Below are positions 8,236-17,226 of a stretch of 64,000 nt of DNA, in pieces. Position 1 is the stretch's first letter, and each line of letters starts with the position of its first letter. The position numbers were made by a program, and so were the translations under genes. Under the pieces are notes generated by a model that worked only from the letters and a program-made list of their open reading frames with translations, had not been told where the DNA came from and did no database searches. Source of the stretch: Ruminococcus sp. (GTDB lineage: Bacteria; Bacillota; Clostridia; Oscillospirales; Ruminococcaceae); contig JAFYGE010000049.1 of the NCBI GenBank assembly GCA_017543335.1, positions 26,308 to 90,307 on the forward strand, given 5' to 3'.

Positions 8236-8763
8236 TTAGTTATTATCAGGTTCAAGAACTGAGTAGTTACCGTCAGCACGTTTATAAACAACGTTTATCT
8301 CGCCTGATTCAGCGTTAGTGAACATAAAGAACTCGTGATCGAGCATATTCATCTGAAGTATAGCCTCTTCGATGTCCATAGGACGCATCTTGAATTTCTT
8401 ATGTTTGATGATCTCATAGTCAACTGTTTCAGGAACAGGATAAGCGAAAGCCTCCTTGAAAGCAGTATCCTTGAGTTTCTTTTCGATCTTTGTCTTATTC
8501 TTACGAATCTGTCTTATGATCTTATCAATAGCATCATCAAGAGCAACATATTTATCTTCAGCAGAACGCTCAGAGCGGAAAATAATACTGTTATATTTTA
8601 CAGTAAGCTCAAGAACGATCTGTGTCTTTATTTCTGATAAAACTATCTTAGCGTCAGCATCATCTCCAAAAAACTTTCCAAGTCGATTATCGATCCTTTT
8701 CTCAGCATATTCAGTGAAGTTCTGAGGTATCTGCATTTTCTTAGCTGTTATAGTAGTTTTCAT
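8236..8763 (-). CDS. hpf: Ribosome hibernation-promoting factor, long form
   Basis: The start is the ATG at 8763 (175 aa, MKTTITAKKMQ), preceded by GGAGG 6 bases away. A longer frame beginning at 8799 is not supported. The N-terminal domain (residues 1-95) is the YfiA/HPF fold that binds in the mRNA and tRNA channel of the 30S subunit. The C-terminal domain, after the linker, carries FKMRPMDIEEAILQMNMLDHEFFMFTN, the dimerisation module that makes 100S ribosomes in Firmicutes. The gene has its own promoter and a short palindromic leader. Confidence 0.93.
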   Translation of the reverse strand: MKTTITAKKMQIPQNFTEYAEKRIDNRLGKFFGDDADAKIVLSEIKTQIVLELTVKYNSIIFRSERSAEDKYVALDDAIDKIIRQIRKNKTKIEKKLKDTAFKEAFAYPVPETVDYEIIKHKKFKMRPMDIEEAILQMNMLDHEFFMFTNAESGEINVVYKRADGNYSVLEPDNN

Positions 8764-8780
8764 AGTAGGTCCTCCTTTAA

Positions 8781-8797
8781 GCTTTGTTAAACAAAGC
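8781..8797 (-). promoter_or_regulatory. Palindrome in the hpf leader
   Basis: Arms GCTTTGTT and AACAAAGC flank a single central base at 8781-8797, between the hpf promoter and its SD sequence. It could be an operator or a leader hairpin. No regulator can be named from the sequence. Confidence 0.4.
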
Positions 8798-8814
8798 ATA
8801 AATATTATGTTTAT

Positions 8815-8843
8815 ATTATACCATAACTATATGCAGATGGCAA
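8815..8843 (-). promoter_or_regulatory. hpf promoter
   Basis: On the minus strand TTGCCA (8843-8838) and TATAAT (8820-8815) are separated by 17 bp. The -10 is preceded by TGG, an extended -10. This is a housekeeping sigma-type promoter upstream of hpf. Confidence 0.75.
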
Positions 8844-8915
8844 TAGTTTTTTGTAATTTTTGTTTAAAACACACAAAGAATTTTTACTGCTTTGTTTAAT
8901 ATGCTATTTGAGAGA

Positions 8916-10274
8916 TCACTGATTCTCATTAATAGAATCAAGCATAACTTTTACTATATTTTCCGCAGTTACGTAAGTTCCGTACTTATTTTCAAGTACT
9001 ACACAGAAGGCGATAGGCAGCGACTCATCTTCGACGAAACCTACGAGAAGTGCATTTTCCTGAGCACCTTCTTTTACCTGAGCTGTACCGCTTTTTACTC
9101 CGATAGTATATCCGCCGATAGAGTAAGAATAATTATTTGCACCATTTGTGAGCAGCATCTCTTTGACTGTCGAAGCGGTATCTGGCAGGAAAAGTCTGTC
9201 ACTGTGTTCAGTTTTAGCAGTTCCCTTGACCTTTCCGCTTACATCGGTATAGTGATCGATAAGATAAGGCATAGTCATTTTACCGGTCTCATTAGCGATA
9301 GCACTCTGCCACATCATAAGCTGTATAGGACTTACGAGGGTATCTCCCTGACCTATGCATCCCCATTGAGTGCGGAATTCGTTAGGATCAACGAGAGTAG
9401 TAGAAGCCCTCTCACATTTTATACCGTCAATATCAATATATCTTTCGTCATCGCCGTTGAGTGCATATCCGAGATCGTCGTAGACCTTCTTGACCTTTTC
9501 AAGCGGCATATCCGGATCTTCAACAAGCTGGGCAAAGAAAGGATTACAGCTTTTTTCAATAGCCTGCTGAATATCAAGCTCACCATGACCGTAACTGTTA
9601 TGGCAGTCTATGTTTTTGCCTTCTTTATTTTCGTAAGAGCCGGTACAAGTGAAGCGTTTTGAGAAAAGCTTGTCCTGACCCATAATTTCGATAGCCGCAA
9701 TAAGCGTTGATACTTTCTGAGTTGAGCCCGGAACTGTACCGTACATATTTTTTGACATAAGAGTAGCAGGAGGGAAATTTTCTATGTTTTCATATCCTTT
9801 AGTTACATCGAGAGAGGGGAGACTTGTGCAGACAAGGATCTCACCTGTTTTGTAATTATAAGCGACTGCACATCCGTCATTTCCGGCAAAAGCGTCGTAT
9901 ACAGCACGATTAGCCTTATGGTCGATCGTGGTATAAATAGCGGCTTTACCGTTGCTCTTGATACCTGTTGAGAAGCTGTAATTATTAAGTTTGAGTATAT
10001 TCTGAGCAACGAGCGTATTGTCCATCTGACCTGAATCATCACCGATAAGGTTACCAACGTCTATAAAATAATTGTCAGGATACTCGCCATCGCCTGAGCC
10101 GTCAAAGAGTACATCACCAGTGCGGTCATAGACTTTTCCGAGTTCATGTTCATCAGTATGCATCATATAGAAGTTTGATTCACGCTGTATCTTGACGACA
10201 AGCACGATCATACCTATGATAAAAAAGGCAAGGAAAGCACTTATCAGCCTCTGACATCTTTTTATACTTTTCAA
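8916..10274 (-). CDS. Class B penicillin-binding protein (PbpA/FtsI type)
   Basis: This 452-aa D,D-transpeptidase cross-links peptidoglycan outside the membrane. The start is TTG at 10274, 8 bases after GGAGG and overlapping the end of the FtsW-like gene. One N-terminal helix (about residues 9-30) anchors it. The active-site motifs are SxxK in GSTQKVST near residue 182, SxN in KSCNPFF near residue 243 and KSG in GVKSGTAQV near residue 395. It is short for a class B PBP, with only a small N-terminal domain, like PbpA of actinobacteria. It probably works with the adjacent SEDS glycosyltransferase. Confidence 0.93.
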   Translation of the reverse strand: MKSIKRCQRLISAFLAFFIIGMIVLVVKIQRESNFYMMHTDEHELGKVYDRTGDVLFDGSGDGEYPDNYFIDVGNLIGDDSGQMDNTLVAQNILKLNNYSFSTGIKSNGKAAIYTTIDHKANRAVYDAFAGNDGCAVAYNYKTGEILVCTSLPSLDVTKGYENIENFPPATLMSKNMYGTVPGSTQKVSTLIAAIEIMGQDKLFSKRFTCTGSYENKEGKNIDCHNSYGHGELDIQQAIEKSCNPFFAQLVEDPDMPLEKVKKVYDDLGYALNGDDERYIDIDGIKCERASTTLVDPNEFRTQWGCIGQGDTLVSPIQLMMWQSAIANETGKMTMPYLIDHYTDVSGKVKGTAKTEHSDRLFLPDTASTVKEMLLTNGANNYSYSIGGYTIGVKSGTAQVKEGAQENALLVGFVEDESLPIAFCVVLENKYGTYVTAENIVKVMLDSINENQ

Positions 10275-11569
10275 GCTGTTTGCCTCCTTTTATGGATTGG
10301 AGAATGAGTATGTTGTGCAGGCATCTTCATAGTTGGAGACTGACAAGCAACAAGCATACCGGCCATAAATCCGCTTATCATCATCGAGCTTCCTCCGGAA
10401 GAGATAAATGGTATTGTAACACCTGTAAATGGTATGAGATTGCAGGAGCCGAAGATATTAAGAGCCATTTGAACCGTAAATGCAGCTCCGACACCTGCCG
10501 CCATAGTAGCATGATAGTAAGAGCGAGGCGGAGTGATAAGTGGGATGCTGATGAGAATGAGAATAGCAAATATAGTCATCAAAGCAAACATAAGTCCCCA
10601 TTCTTCGGATATTGTAGCGAATACTATGTCGTTTTCATGAGCAAAAACGTTGCAGAGGTCGCCGTGACCGGGACCTTTACCAAACCAACCTCCGTTAGCG
10701 ATACCTATAAGAGCCTGAGACTGCTGATAACCGTTACCATTTATGTCGTTCCAGATGTCAGCGTGAAGTCTGTCCTGAACGTATGCCGGAGCAAATTTGA
10801 ATCCTACAAAAGCAACAGCCAGCAGTGCTGATGCAGCGGCAATAAGTTTCTTTTTAGAAAATTTCGCCTTAGGATAGCAGATTCTGAGTAGAAATCCGCA
10901 AACAAAAATCCCCATGAAAGTTGGCAGACTTCCAAGGTCACGGCACCACCACTGCAAGAGACAGATAGCAGCTGTGAGACCCAAAAGAGCAAGGTTTTCA
11001 TAGACTACATAGAAACCAAGCACCTTGTGGCGATTCTGCTGTTCAGTTATCGAAGTAGCACAAGCAAGTATAAATAAAGGCTTGATAAACTCAGAAGGCT
11101 GGAGTGAGAATGAACCTATGGATATCCACATAGCACGGCTTCCTGTCAACGTCAGAATAAGAATCATAAGGATTCCGATACCAATGTAAAAGTACTTTCT
11201 TTGCTGCTGTAACCACTTATGATTTCGACAGAGCAGATAACCGCATCGACAGGCTACGAGAGCGACTATACAAGTCACAAAGTGCTTAATAGTATCCTTA
11301 TCGAATTCAACTTTGCCGAAACAAGCCTGAAAGATAGTACTCATATTCAGAATAAGTATGAGCAAGAAATCTATAGTATAGGAGCTTTGCTTGAAGAAAA
11401 GCATAGCAACGAAATATCCGATATCGAGTGCAACAACACATCCTGCAAGTAGAAAGACCTGTGAAGCGGAGTTATAGTCGCCATTGATAAAGACATTTAT
11501 CAGCATACCAACGTGAGCGAGAAGCACAAAAAGGCAAGAAGCAATATATGAACCGGTATTACCTGACAT
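10271..11569 (-). CDS. FtsW/RodA/SpoVE-type SEDS peptidoglycan polymerase
   Basis: This 432-aa protein has about ten membrane helices. SEDS proteins polymerise lipid II into glycan strands. Recognisable blocks are SFSLQPSEFIKPLF near residue 160, the WWCRDLGS loop near residue 208 that carries the catalytic-type Asp, KGPGHGD near residue 290, and VTIPFISSGGSSMM near residue 395. AGGAGGG lies before the ATG. It is translationally coupled with the FHA gene upstream (11-base overlap) and the PBP downstream (4-base overlap). FtsW and RodA cannot be separated from sequence alone. Confidence 0.93.
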   Translation of the reverse strand: MSGNTGSYIASCLFVLLAHVGMLINVFINGDYNSASQVFLLAGCVVALDIGYFVAMLFFKQSSYTIDFLLILILNMSTIFQACFGKVEFDKDTIKHFVTCIVALVACRCGYLLCRNHKWLQQQRKYFYIGIGILMILILTLTGSRAMWISIGSFSLQPSEFIKPLFILACATSITEQQNRHKVLGFYVVYENLALLGLTAAICLLQWWCRDLGSLPTFMGIFVCGFLLRICYPKAKFSKKKLIAAASALLAVAFVGFKFAPAYVQDRLHADIWNDINGNGYQQSQALIGIANGGWFGKGPGHGDLCNVFAHENDIVFATISEEWGLMFALMTIFAILILISIPLITPPRSYYHATMAAGVGAAFTVQMALNIFGSCNLIPFTGVTIPFISSGGSSMMISGFMAGMLVACQSPTMKMPAQHTHSPIHKRRQTA

Positions 11570-11978
11570 TGATGTCCCTCCTTTGTCTGAAAATTAGTCG
11601 TCTGTTGCCAAGTGAGATAATGTCATTCGGTATTAATTGAGCCTGTCTGACAGGGGTACCGTTTATAAGGATACCCGATGTAGAGCCCATGTCAGTTATA
11701 GTCCATATTCCGTTTGAGACACTGAGAATAGCGTGATAACGAGATACCGACATATCCGGCAGACGTATATCAGCAGAAGCGTGTCTGCCGATCAGAATTT
11801 CATCGCATCCAAGCGGATAGACATTAACATTATCTGCAAGTTCCATAAAACTTGTTATTCTATTCCATCTTTTATTGCTTGTAGAGCGTTCATGGTAGGC
11901 AGAATAAAGAAGTACAAGAATACAAATATCCAAAGCCGCAGCAGCTACGGCACATAATATAAGATTGAGCGAGCTCAA
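11559..11978 (-). CDS. Membrane-anchored FHA-domain protein
   Basis: The start chosen is TTG at 11978 (139 aa), 8 bases after GGAGG. An ATG at 12026 would place the SD inside the gene. A single N-terminal helix (about residues 4-25) is followed by a cytoplasmic forkhead-associated domain at about residues 55-135, with the FHA blocks ILIGRHASADIRLPDMSVSR and GSTSGILINGT. FHA domains bind phosphothreonine. No Ser/Thr kinase or phosphatase is present in the window, so its partner is elsewhere. The gene order FHA-SEDS-PBP resembles the fhaB-rodA-pbpA cluster of actinobacteria. Confidence 0.85.
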   Translation of the reverse strand: MSSLNLILCAVAAAALDICILVLLYSAYHERSTSNKRWNRITSFMELADNVNVYPLGCDEILIGRHASADIRLPDMSVSRYHAILSVSNGIWTITDMGSTSGILINGTPVRQAQLIPNDIISLGNRRLIFRQRRDINVR

Positions 11979-12011
11979 AGAAAACACCTCCAATGAATAA
12001 TACCATGGATT

Positions 12012-12040
12012 ATTATACCACACCACATAAATGAATGCAA
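12012..12040 (-). promoter_or_regulatory. Promoter of the FHA-SEDS-PBP operon
   Basis: On the minus strand TTGCAT (12040-12035) and TATAAT (12017-12012) are spaced 17 bp apart, with TGG before the -10. The transcript would start about 25 bases before the TTG start of the FHA gene. Confidence 0.7.
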
Positions 12041-12091
12041 TATGAATTAATCAAATTTAACCAATTGTTACGAAAGCGTAATAAAAGCAAA

Positions 12092-12115
12092 ACCGGAGAG
12101 CAATAACTCTCCGGT
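12092..12115 (-). terminator. Terminator of the rnj-ftsH operon
   Basis: Arms ACCGGAGAG (12092-12100) and CTCTCCGGT (12107-12115) form a perfect 9-bp stem just after the ftsH stop. On the minus strand a short T-run follows. Confidence 0.85.
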
Positions 12116-12120
12116 AAAAA

Positions 12121-14037
12121 TTAATCAATATCAGTTACAGGTTCTTCGTCAATTGAACTTGAAGAGCTTGAATCGGACTCTTCTGTTGAATCGATGACAG
12201 TCAGTTCACCTTTCATAAGTTTTTCAAAGTCAGGACCGTCGATCTTTTCATGAATGAGGAGATATTTTGCGAGAAGATGCATCTTATCGCTGTTATTTTT
12301 GATGAGCTCAGTACAATCGCTGTGAGCCTTATCGATAATCATTTTAACTTCTTCATCGATCTGAGCTGCAATAGCTTCACTGTAATTTCTTGTATGACCG
12401 TAATCCTTACCGAGGAATACCTCATCATTTTCAGAGCCATAAACAACAGTACCTATCTTTCCGGAGAAACCATACTTAGTAACCATGCTTCTTGCAATAG
12501 AAGTAGCTCTTTCGATATCGTTAGAAGCTCCGGTAGATATATCGTCAATGAATATTTCCTCTGCGACACGTCCGCCGAGGAGCATAATGATCTTTTCACG
12601 CATCTGGTTTCTTGAAACGTGCTGATCATCGGAATCAGGTCTTGTAACGGTAAGTCCGGCAGCCATACCACGCTGAATGATAGTTACCTGATGAACCTTA
12701 TCCTGAGTTTTAAGGTTGTATGCAGCTACAGCGTGACCAGCTTCGTGATAAGCAGTAACTTTTTTATCGTGCTCTGAAACGATCCTTGATTTCTTTTCAG
12801 GACCAGCTATTACCTTCATAGTAGCTTCTTCAATATCAGATTCTGTGATAGCCATTCGGTCATTTCTTGCAGCGAGAAGAGCAGCTTCGTTGAGAAGATT
12901 TTCAAGGTCAGCACCGGTAAATCCCTGAGTAGTCTGAGCGATGACTTTAAGGTCAACATCCGGACCAAGAGGTTTATTCTTAGCATGAACTTTGAGAATG
13001 TCCTCACGTCCCTTTACATCCGGATAACCAACAACGATCTGTCTGTCGAAACGTCCCGGACGGAGAAGAGCAGGGTCGAGAATATCACGGCGGTTAGTAG
13101 CGGCAATTACAATAACGCTTTCATTGCCGGTAAAGCCGTCCATTTCAACGAGAAGCTGGTTAAGAGTCTGTTCTCTTTCATCGTGACCGCCGCCAAGACC
13201 GGCACCTCTGTGACGACCTACAGCATCGATCTCATCGATGAATATGATAGCAGGAGCGTGCTTTTTAGCCTGTTCAAAGAGATCTCTTACTCTTGAAGCA
13301 CCGACTCCGACGAACATTTCAACGAAGTCTGAACCGGAGATAGGGAAGAACGGGCATCCAGCCTCGCCGGCTACAGCTCTTGCGAGGAGGGTCTTACCTG
13401 TACCCGGAGGGCCGAGAAGAAGCACACCCTTTGGAACTTTAGCACCGATCTCCTTATATTTATTTGGATGTTTAAGGAAGTCAACGATCTCTTCGAGCTC
13501 CTGTTTTTCCTCATCAGCACCGGCAACATCCTTGAATGTAGCCTTACGTGCATTTGCCTGATTTTTCAGATTAGCCTTACCGAAAGAAGTGTACTTACCG
13601 CCGCCGCCGCTTTGTTTCATCATGAAATAGAGAATAGCACAGCCGAGGAGGACTGTAAGGATAACAGGTATCAAAGAATACAGCCATGTTCTGTCAGTTA
13701 TCTTAATATAGTTCTGATCGAGTTTTATCTCGTCAGCCTTATGTTTTTCGTTGAACTTCTTACGGTAGTCCTTAGTCTCATCGAGGAAAATGCTGACATT
13801 AGGAACTTCGTACTTATGCTCTTTGTCATCGTCAATAGTCTTATAGGTGAGTTCACCGGAGCCAAGATCAAGTTCATACTCAGATATCTGGTAGTTATCG
13901 AAGAGCTCCATGACCTCGTTGTAATCAGATTTATCCGAATTTTTGGAAAGCTTTGAACTTACAAAATAGATACATCCGATAGCAAGGAGAATAATCAGAA
14001 GATAAGTAAAAATACCTCTGTTCTTTTTTGGTGTCAA
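12121..14037 (-). CDS. ftsH: ATP-dependent zinc metalloprotease FtsH
   Basis: This membrane-bound AAA+ protease degrades damaged or regulatory membrane and cytosolic proteins. The start is probably TTG at 14037 (638 aa), 8 bases after GGAG. A GTG at 14046 lies too close to that SD. The order is TM1 (about 9-29), extracytoplasmic domain, TM2 (about 120-142), AAA+ domain with GPPGTGKT near residue 208 and [10 protein letters not shown] for Walker B, the SRH with [15 protein letters not shown], and the peptidase domain with zinc motif HEAGH near residue 429. The tail is Ser/Asp/Glu-rich. It lies last in an operon after tilS, the same pairing as in Bacillus. Confidence 0.97.
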   Translation of the reverse strand: MTPKKNRGIFTYLLIILLAIGCIYFVSSKLSKNSDKSDYNEVMELFDNYQISEYELDLGSGELTYKTIDDDKEHKYEVPNVSIFLDETKDYRKKFNEKHKADEIKLDQNYIKITDRTWLYSLIPVILTVLLGCAILYFMMKQSGGGGKYTSFGKANLKNQANARKATFKDVAGADEEKQELEEIVDFLKHPNKYKEIGAKVPKGVLLLGPPGTGKTLLARAVAGEAGCPFFPISGSDFVEMFVGVGASRVRDLFEQAKKHAPAIIFIDEIDAVGRHRGAGLGGGHDEREQTLNQLLVEMDGFTGNESVIVIAATNRRDILDPALLRPGRFDRQIVVGYPDVKGREDILKVHAKNKPLGPDVDLKVIAQTTQGFTGADLENLLNEAALLAARNDRMAITESDIEEATMKVIAGPEKKSRIVSEHDKKVTAYHEAGHAVAAYNLKTQDKVHQVTIIQRGMAAGLTVTRPDSDDQHVSRNQMREKIIMLLGGRVAEEIFIDDISTGASNDIERATSIARSMVTKYGFSGKIGTVVYGSENDEVFLGKDYGHTRNYSEAIAAQIDEEVKMIIDKAHSDCTELIKNNSDKMHLLAKYLLIHEKIDGPDFEKLMKGELTVIDSTEESDSSSSSSIDEEPVTDID

Positions 14038-14064
14038 GATATCCACTCCAATCGTAATATAGAA

Positions 14065-15396
14065 TTATCTTATGCTTATCATAAGGATTCTTGCAGTATT
14101 TTCGGAGATCTTGACTCTGTCAGCGATACCGATACGTTCCGCAAAGATTGTACCTTTTTCGTCCTCGATAAAATGAAGTTCAGGACGCAGTTTTTCAGGT
14201 ACTTTTTCATTAATAAGCTTTTTGACTGAGGAACTGAAATTCCTTCCTTTGAGCTGTATACGGTCGCCGAAGCGTCTGTTGCGTACGACAGCTCTTCCTA
14301 TTATTTTATCATAATCTAACATATAAAATGTTAACATTTTATGAACATTTTCAATTTTCTTCAAATTATCACAATCGACTATCTCACAGTGAAGAATTTT
14401 ATCCTTGAAAATCGAATTATCTCCAATATTGAGATCAGCCGACAGCAATTGATGTTCATTTGAGACATAGAGCTTTATTAACTCAATACTTCCGTTTTTA
14501 GCTTTTAAGAAAAGGTCACCGGAGACATTCAGCTGTCCGCTTGACATGAGCAGCTCATCAGCTTTATCGAGTCTGTCGTGAGAATAGGGGATATGATTTT
14601 CAGTAAGGAGTTTTGCGATACATCTTTTCCGAATAACTCCGTTATATTTTGATAATCCGACCAGTGAAGTGCCTTTTTTGCATTCTGAATAAGCCTCACT
14701 GCACAAGTCTGAGATAAAGGAATTCTCTTCTCTGAGCGTACTAAATGAATTGACGGAAGTAGTGATAACGGAAGAATTTATTTTCTCCAACACAGGTACG
14801 ATCTGATGCCTTATCATATTTCTTGTATAATCATCGGACAAATTTGTGCTGTCTGTAACATGATCCTGTCCGTGATTTCTGAGATATTCTTCAATTTCGC
14901 ATCGAGTTACGGTAAGAAGAGGTCTTATTATGTTATCACGCTTGACCGGGATTCCGGAAAGACCTTTTATTCCCGTACCACGAGTTAGATTAAGAACAGC
15001 AGTTTCAAGATTGTCATTTGCATTATGAGCAGTAGCCATAAGTTTACCTTCTGAAACCTCTGCAAAGGCTCTATAACGCAATTTTCGAGCTGCTTCTTCA
15101 AGAGAGAGAGAGTACTCCTTAGCGTACTCCGGAACATTATATATTATTGCAGTAAATGGGATCTGAAGTTTCTCGCAAAGCTTACTGCAAAATTGTTCAT
15201 CTCTGTCGCTTTCTTCACCACGAATGCAGTGATTAACGTGAAGTGCTTCAACTTTAAAGTCCAATATAGGAGATAGTTCGTTAAGCACCATAAGGAGCGA
15301 AACGCTGTCAGCTCCGCCGGATAGTCCGCATACAACCGTGTCACCGCTATTGATAAGGGAGTTTTCTTTAATAAAATTCAGAACTTTATCGGTCAT
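14065..15396 (-). CDS. tilS: tRNA(Ile)-lysidine synthase
   Basis: TilS attaches lysine to C34 of the CAU-anticodon tRNA-Ile using ATP, so that AUA is read as isoleucine. The start is the ATG at 15396 (443 aa, MTDKVLNF), with GAGGA nearby. The PP-loop motif GLSGGADSVSLL is near residue 24, and HNANDNLETAVLNLTRGTG is near residue 129. Substrate-binding and C-terminal TilS domains follow. The gene is adjacent to the dnaB stop and 27 bases before ftsH. Confidence 0.95.
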   Translation of the reverse strand: MTDKVLNFIKENSLINSGDTVVCGLSGGADSVSLLMVLNELSPILDFKVEALHVNHCIRGEESDRDEQFCSKLCEKLQIPFTAIIYNVPEYAKEYSLSLEEAARKLRYRAFAEVSEGKLMATAHNANDNLETAVLNLTRGTGIKGLSGIPVKRDNIIRPLLTVTRCEIEEYLRNHGQDHVTDSTNLSDDYTRNMIRHQIVPVLEKINSSVITTSVNSFSTLREENSFISDLCSEAYSECKKGTSLVGLSKYNGVIRKRCIAKLLTENHIPYSHDRLDKADELLMSSGQLNVSGDLFLKAKNGSIELIKLYVSNEHQLLSADLNIGDNSIFKDKILHCEIVDCDNLKKIENVHKMLTFYMLDYDKIIGRAVVRNRRFGDRIQLKGRNFSSSVKKLINEKVPEKLRPELHFIEDEKGTIFAERIGIADRVKISENTARILMISIR

Positions 15397-15397
15397 A

Positions 15398-16753
15398 TCA
15401 TTGTTCCTCAGGCGGTGTAGTATAGTCAGGGTTAGAGAATCTTGTGAACTGACCGTCCCAGATGAGCTCAACTGTACCGGTCTCGCCGTGTCTGTTTTTA
15501 GCGACTATACACTCAGAAATATTCTGTTTTGGACTTTCTTTATTGTAATAAGCCTCACGGTAGAGGAAAAGAACTATATCAGCATCCTGCTCGATAGAAC
15601 CTGATTCACGCAGGTCTGAAAGCATCGGACGTTTATCTGTACGGCTCTCGACTGCACGAGAAAGCTGTGAAAGAAGAATAACCGGAACATTCAGCTCTTT
15701 AGCCATAACTTTAAGCTGACGTGTTATCTCGGAAATTACAACAACTCTGTTATCTGACTTTGAAGTAGATTCCATGAGCTGAAGGTAGTCGATGATGACA
15801 AGACCGAGATTTTTTGTTCGTCTGAGCTTTGCCTTCATTTGCTGAACAGTCATACTTGCGGTATCATCGATATAGAGTGGGAGAGTGCTCAGATAGCCGG
15901 CACTTACAGCCAATTTCACCCAATCGTCGCCGGATATTCTGCCGTTTCTGAGATTATGTGATTCAACCAGAGCTTCTGTAGAAAGAATACGTGTAGCAAG
16001 CTGCTCCTTTGACATTTCGAGGTTGAAGGTCACGACTTCCTTTTCTGAACGTCTTGCGACATTAGTGGCGATATTCATAGCAAAAGAGGTCTTACCCATA
16101 CCAGGACGGGCAGCTATTATTATCAGGTCCGACTTATTAAGACCTGAAGTAATGCTGTCAAGGAGCGTAAATCCGGTACGAGCTCCGACGTACTTATCCT
16201 TATCCGGACCTGAAATTTTACCCAGACGGTCATAAGCTTCGGTAATAGCATCGGCAAGAGGAACAAGTCCACGCACATCACGTCCCTGACGGATGTCATA
16301 AATTTTCTGTTCAGCAGCATCGAGCAGAAGCTGTGCATCGTGCTCACCGGCTTGAATTTCCTCCAGAATAGTTCTTGCAGTATAGCTAAGACTTCTTATG
16401 AAGTATTTATCAGCAACTATCTTGCAGTAGCTTGCAATATTTGAAGTTGAGGGGAGCATATTTCCTATTTCAGCGAGATATTTTCTTCCCTCTGCCGGAC
16501 TGTCAAATATATGAGCTTTTTCAGCTTCATTGAGGAGCGTTACAACGTCGACAGCCTGACCTGATGAATCCATGCGTAATATTATCGAGTAAATAGCTTT
16601 ATGCTGTTCACTGTAAAAATACTCAGGTTTTATGAGCTCGATGACCTCAGCTAAAACAGAAGGCTGGGAAATTATAGCACCTAAAACGGACTGCTCCGCC
16701 TCGATGCTGTGTGGCAGCTCTCGGGCGGAGAGTAAGAGTTCATTATTGTCCAT
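15398..16753 (-). CDS. dnaB: Replicative DNA helicase DnaB
   Basis: DnaB is the ring-shaped 5'-3' helicase of the replication fork. The start taken is the ATG at 16753 (451 aa, MDNNELLL). A TTG at 16765 overlaps the rplI stop and is an alternative. The N-terminal primase-interacting domain begins with PHSIEAEQSVLGAIIS. The RecA-like domain has Walker A in IIAARPGMGKTSFAM near residue 217, Walker B in LVIIDYLQLM near residue 324, and SQLSRAVESRTDKRPMLSDL. It lies directly after rplI, a common firmicute arrangement. Confidence 0.97.
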   Translation of the reverse strand: MDNNELLLSARELPHSIEAEQSVLGAIISQPSVLAEVIELIKPEYFYSEQHKAIYSIILRMDSSGQAVDVVTLLNEAEKAHIFDSPAEGRKYLAEIGNMLPSTSNIASYCKIVADKYFIRSLSYTARTILEEIQAGEHDAQLLLDAAEQKIYDIRQGRDVRGLVPLADAITEAYDRLGKISGPDKDKYVGARTGFTLLDSITSGLNKSDLIIIAARPGMGKTSFAMNIATNVARRSEKEVVTFNLEMSKEQLATRILSTEALVESHNLRNGRISGDDWVKLAVSAGYLSTLPLYIDDTASMTVQQMKAKLRRTKNLGLVIIDYLQLMESTSKSDNRVVVISEITRQLKVMAKELNVPVILLSQLSRAVESRTDKRPMLSDLRESGSIEQDADIVLFLYREAYYNKESPKQNISECIVAKNRHGETGTVELIWDGQFTRFSNPDYTTPPEEQ

Positions 16754-16761
16754 AGTACCGA

Positions 16762-17208
16762 TCAACCTTCGCTGACTTCAACGTCAACTGTTTCGGATAC
16801 ACCATTATAGAATTTAAGGGTCGCAGTATAAGAGCCGAAGTTCTTTATATCAGTGCTGAGAGTGATCTTCTTTTTGTCGAGCTTAACGCCGAACTGCTTA
16901 TCAAGAGCTTCTGCGACGTTTGCAGCTGTAACGGAACCGAAAAGCTTTCCGTTTGAACCGGCTTTAGCTGTGATATTGACCTTCTTGCCCTTAACTTTAG
17001 CAGCGGATTCTTTAGCAGACTGTATTTCAAGGTCAATTTTATGCTGAGCAGAGGACTGCTGTCCCTGAAGTTTTGTCATATTCTCAGGAGTAGCTTCTAC
17101 AGCCAATCCCTTAGGAAGGAGCATATTTCTTGCATATCCGTCAGCAACATTCTTTACTTCTCCTTTTTTTCCGGAGCCTTTAACGTCCTGTAAGAAAATA
17201 ATTTTCAT
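16762..17208 (-). CDS. rplI: 50S ribosomal protein L9
   Basis: L9 (148 aa) binds 23S rRNA near the L1 stalk base. The N-terminal signature [36 protein letters not shown] is complete in substance, followed by the long connecting helix and the C-terminal domain with [10 protein letters not shown]. The length is normal. It lies between gdpP and dnaB. Confidence 0.97.
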   Translation of the reverse strand: MKIIFLQDVKGSGKKGEVKNVADGYARNMLLPKGLAVEATPENMTKLQGQQSSAQHKIDLEIQSAKESAAKVKGKKVNITAKAGSNGKLFGSVTAANVAEALDKQFGVKLDKKKITLSTDIKNFGSYTATLKFYNGVSETVDVEVSEG

Positions 17209-17226
17209 ATTAAAACAACCTTTCTA

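Noticed and set aside
8892-9662. A 256-codon open frame on the plus strand opposite the PBP gene
   Set aside because: It is a shadow of the PBP gene. It has no SD, an odd Ser/Ile/Phe-rich composition and no known motif.
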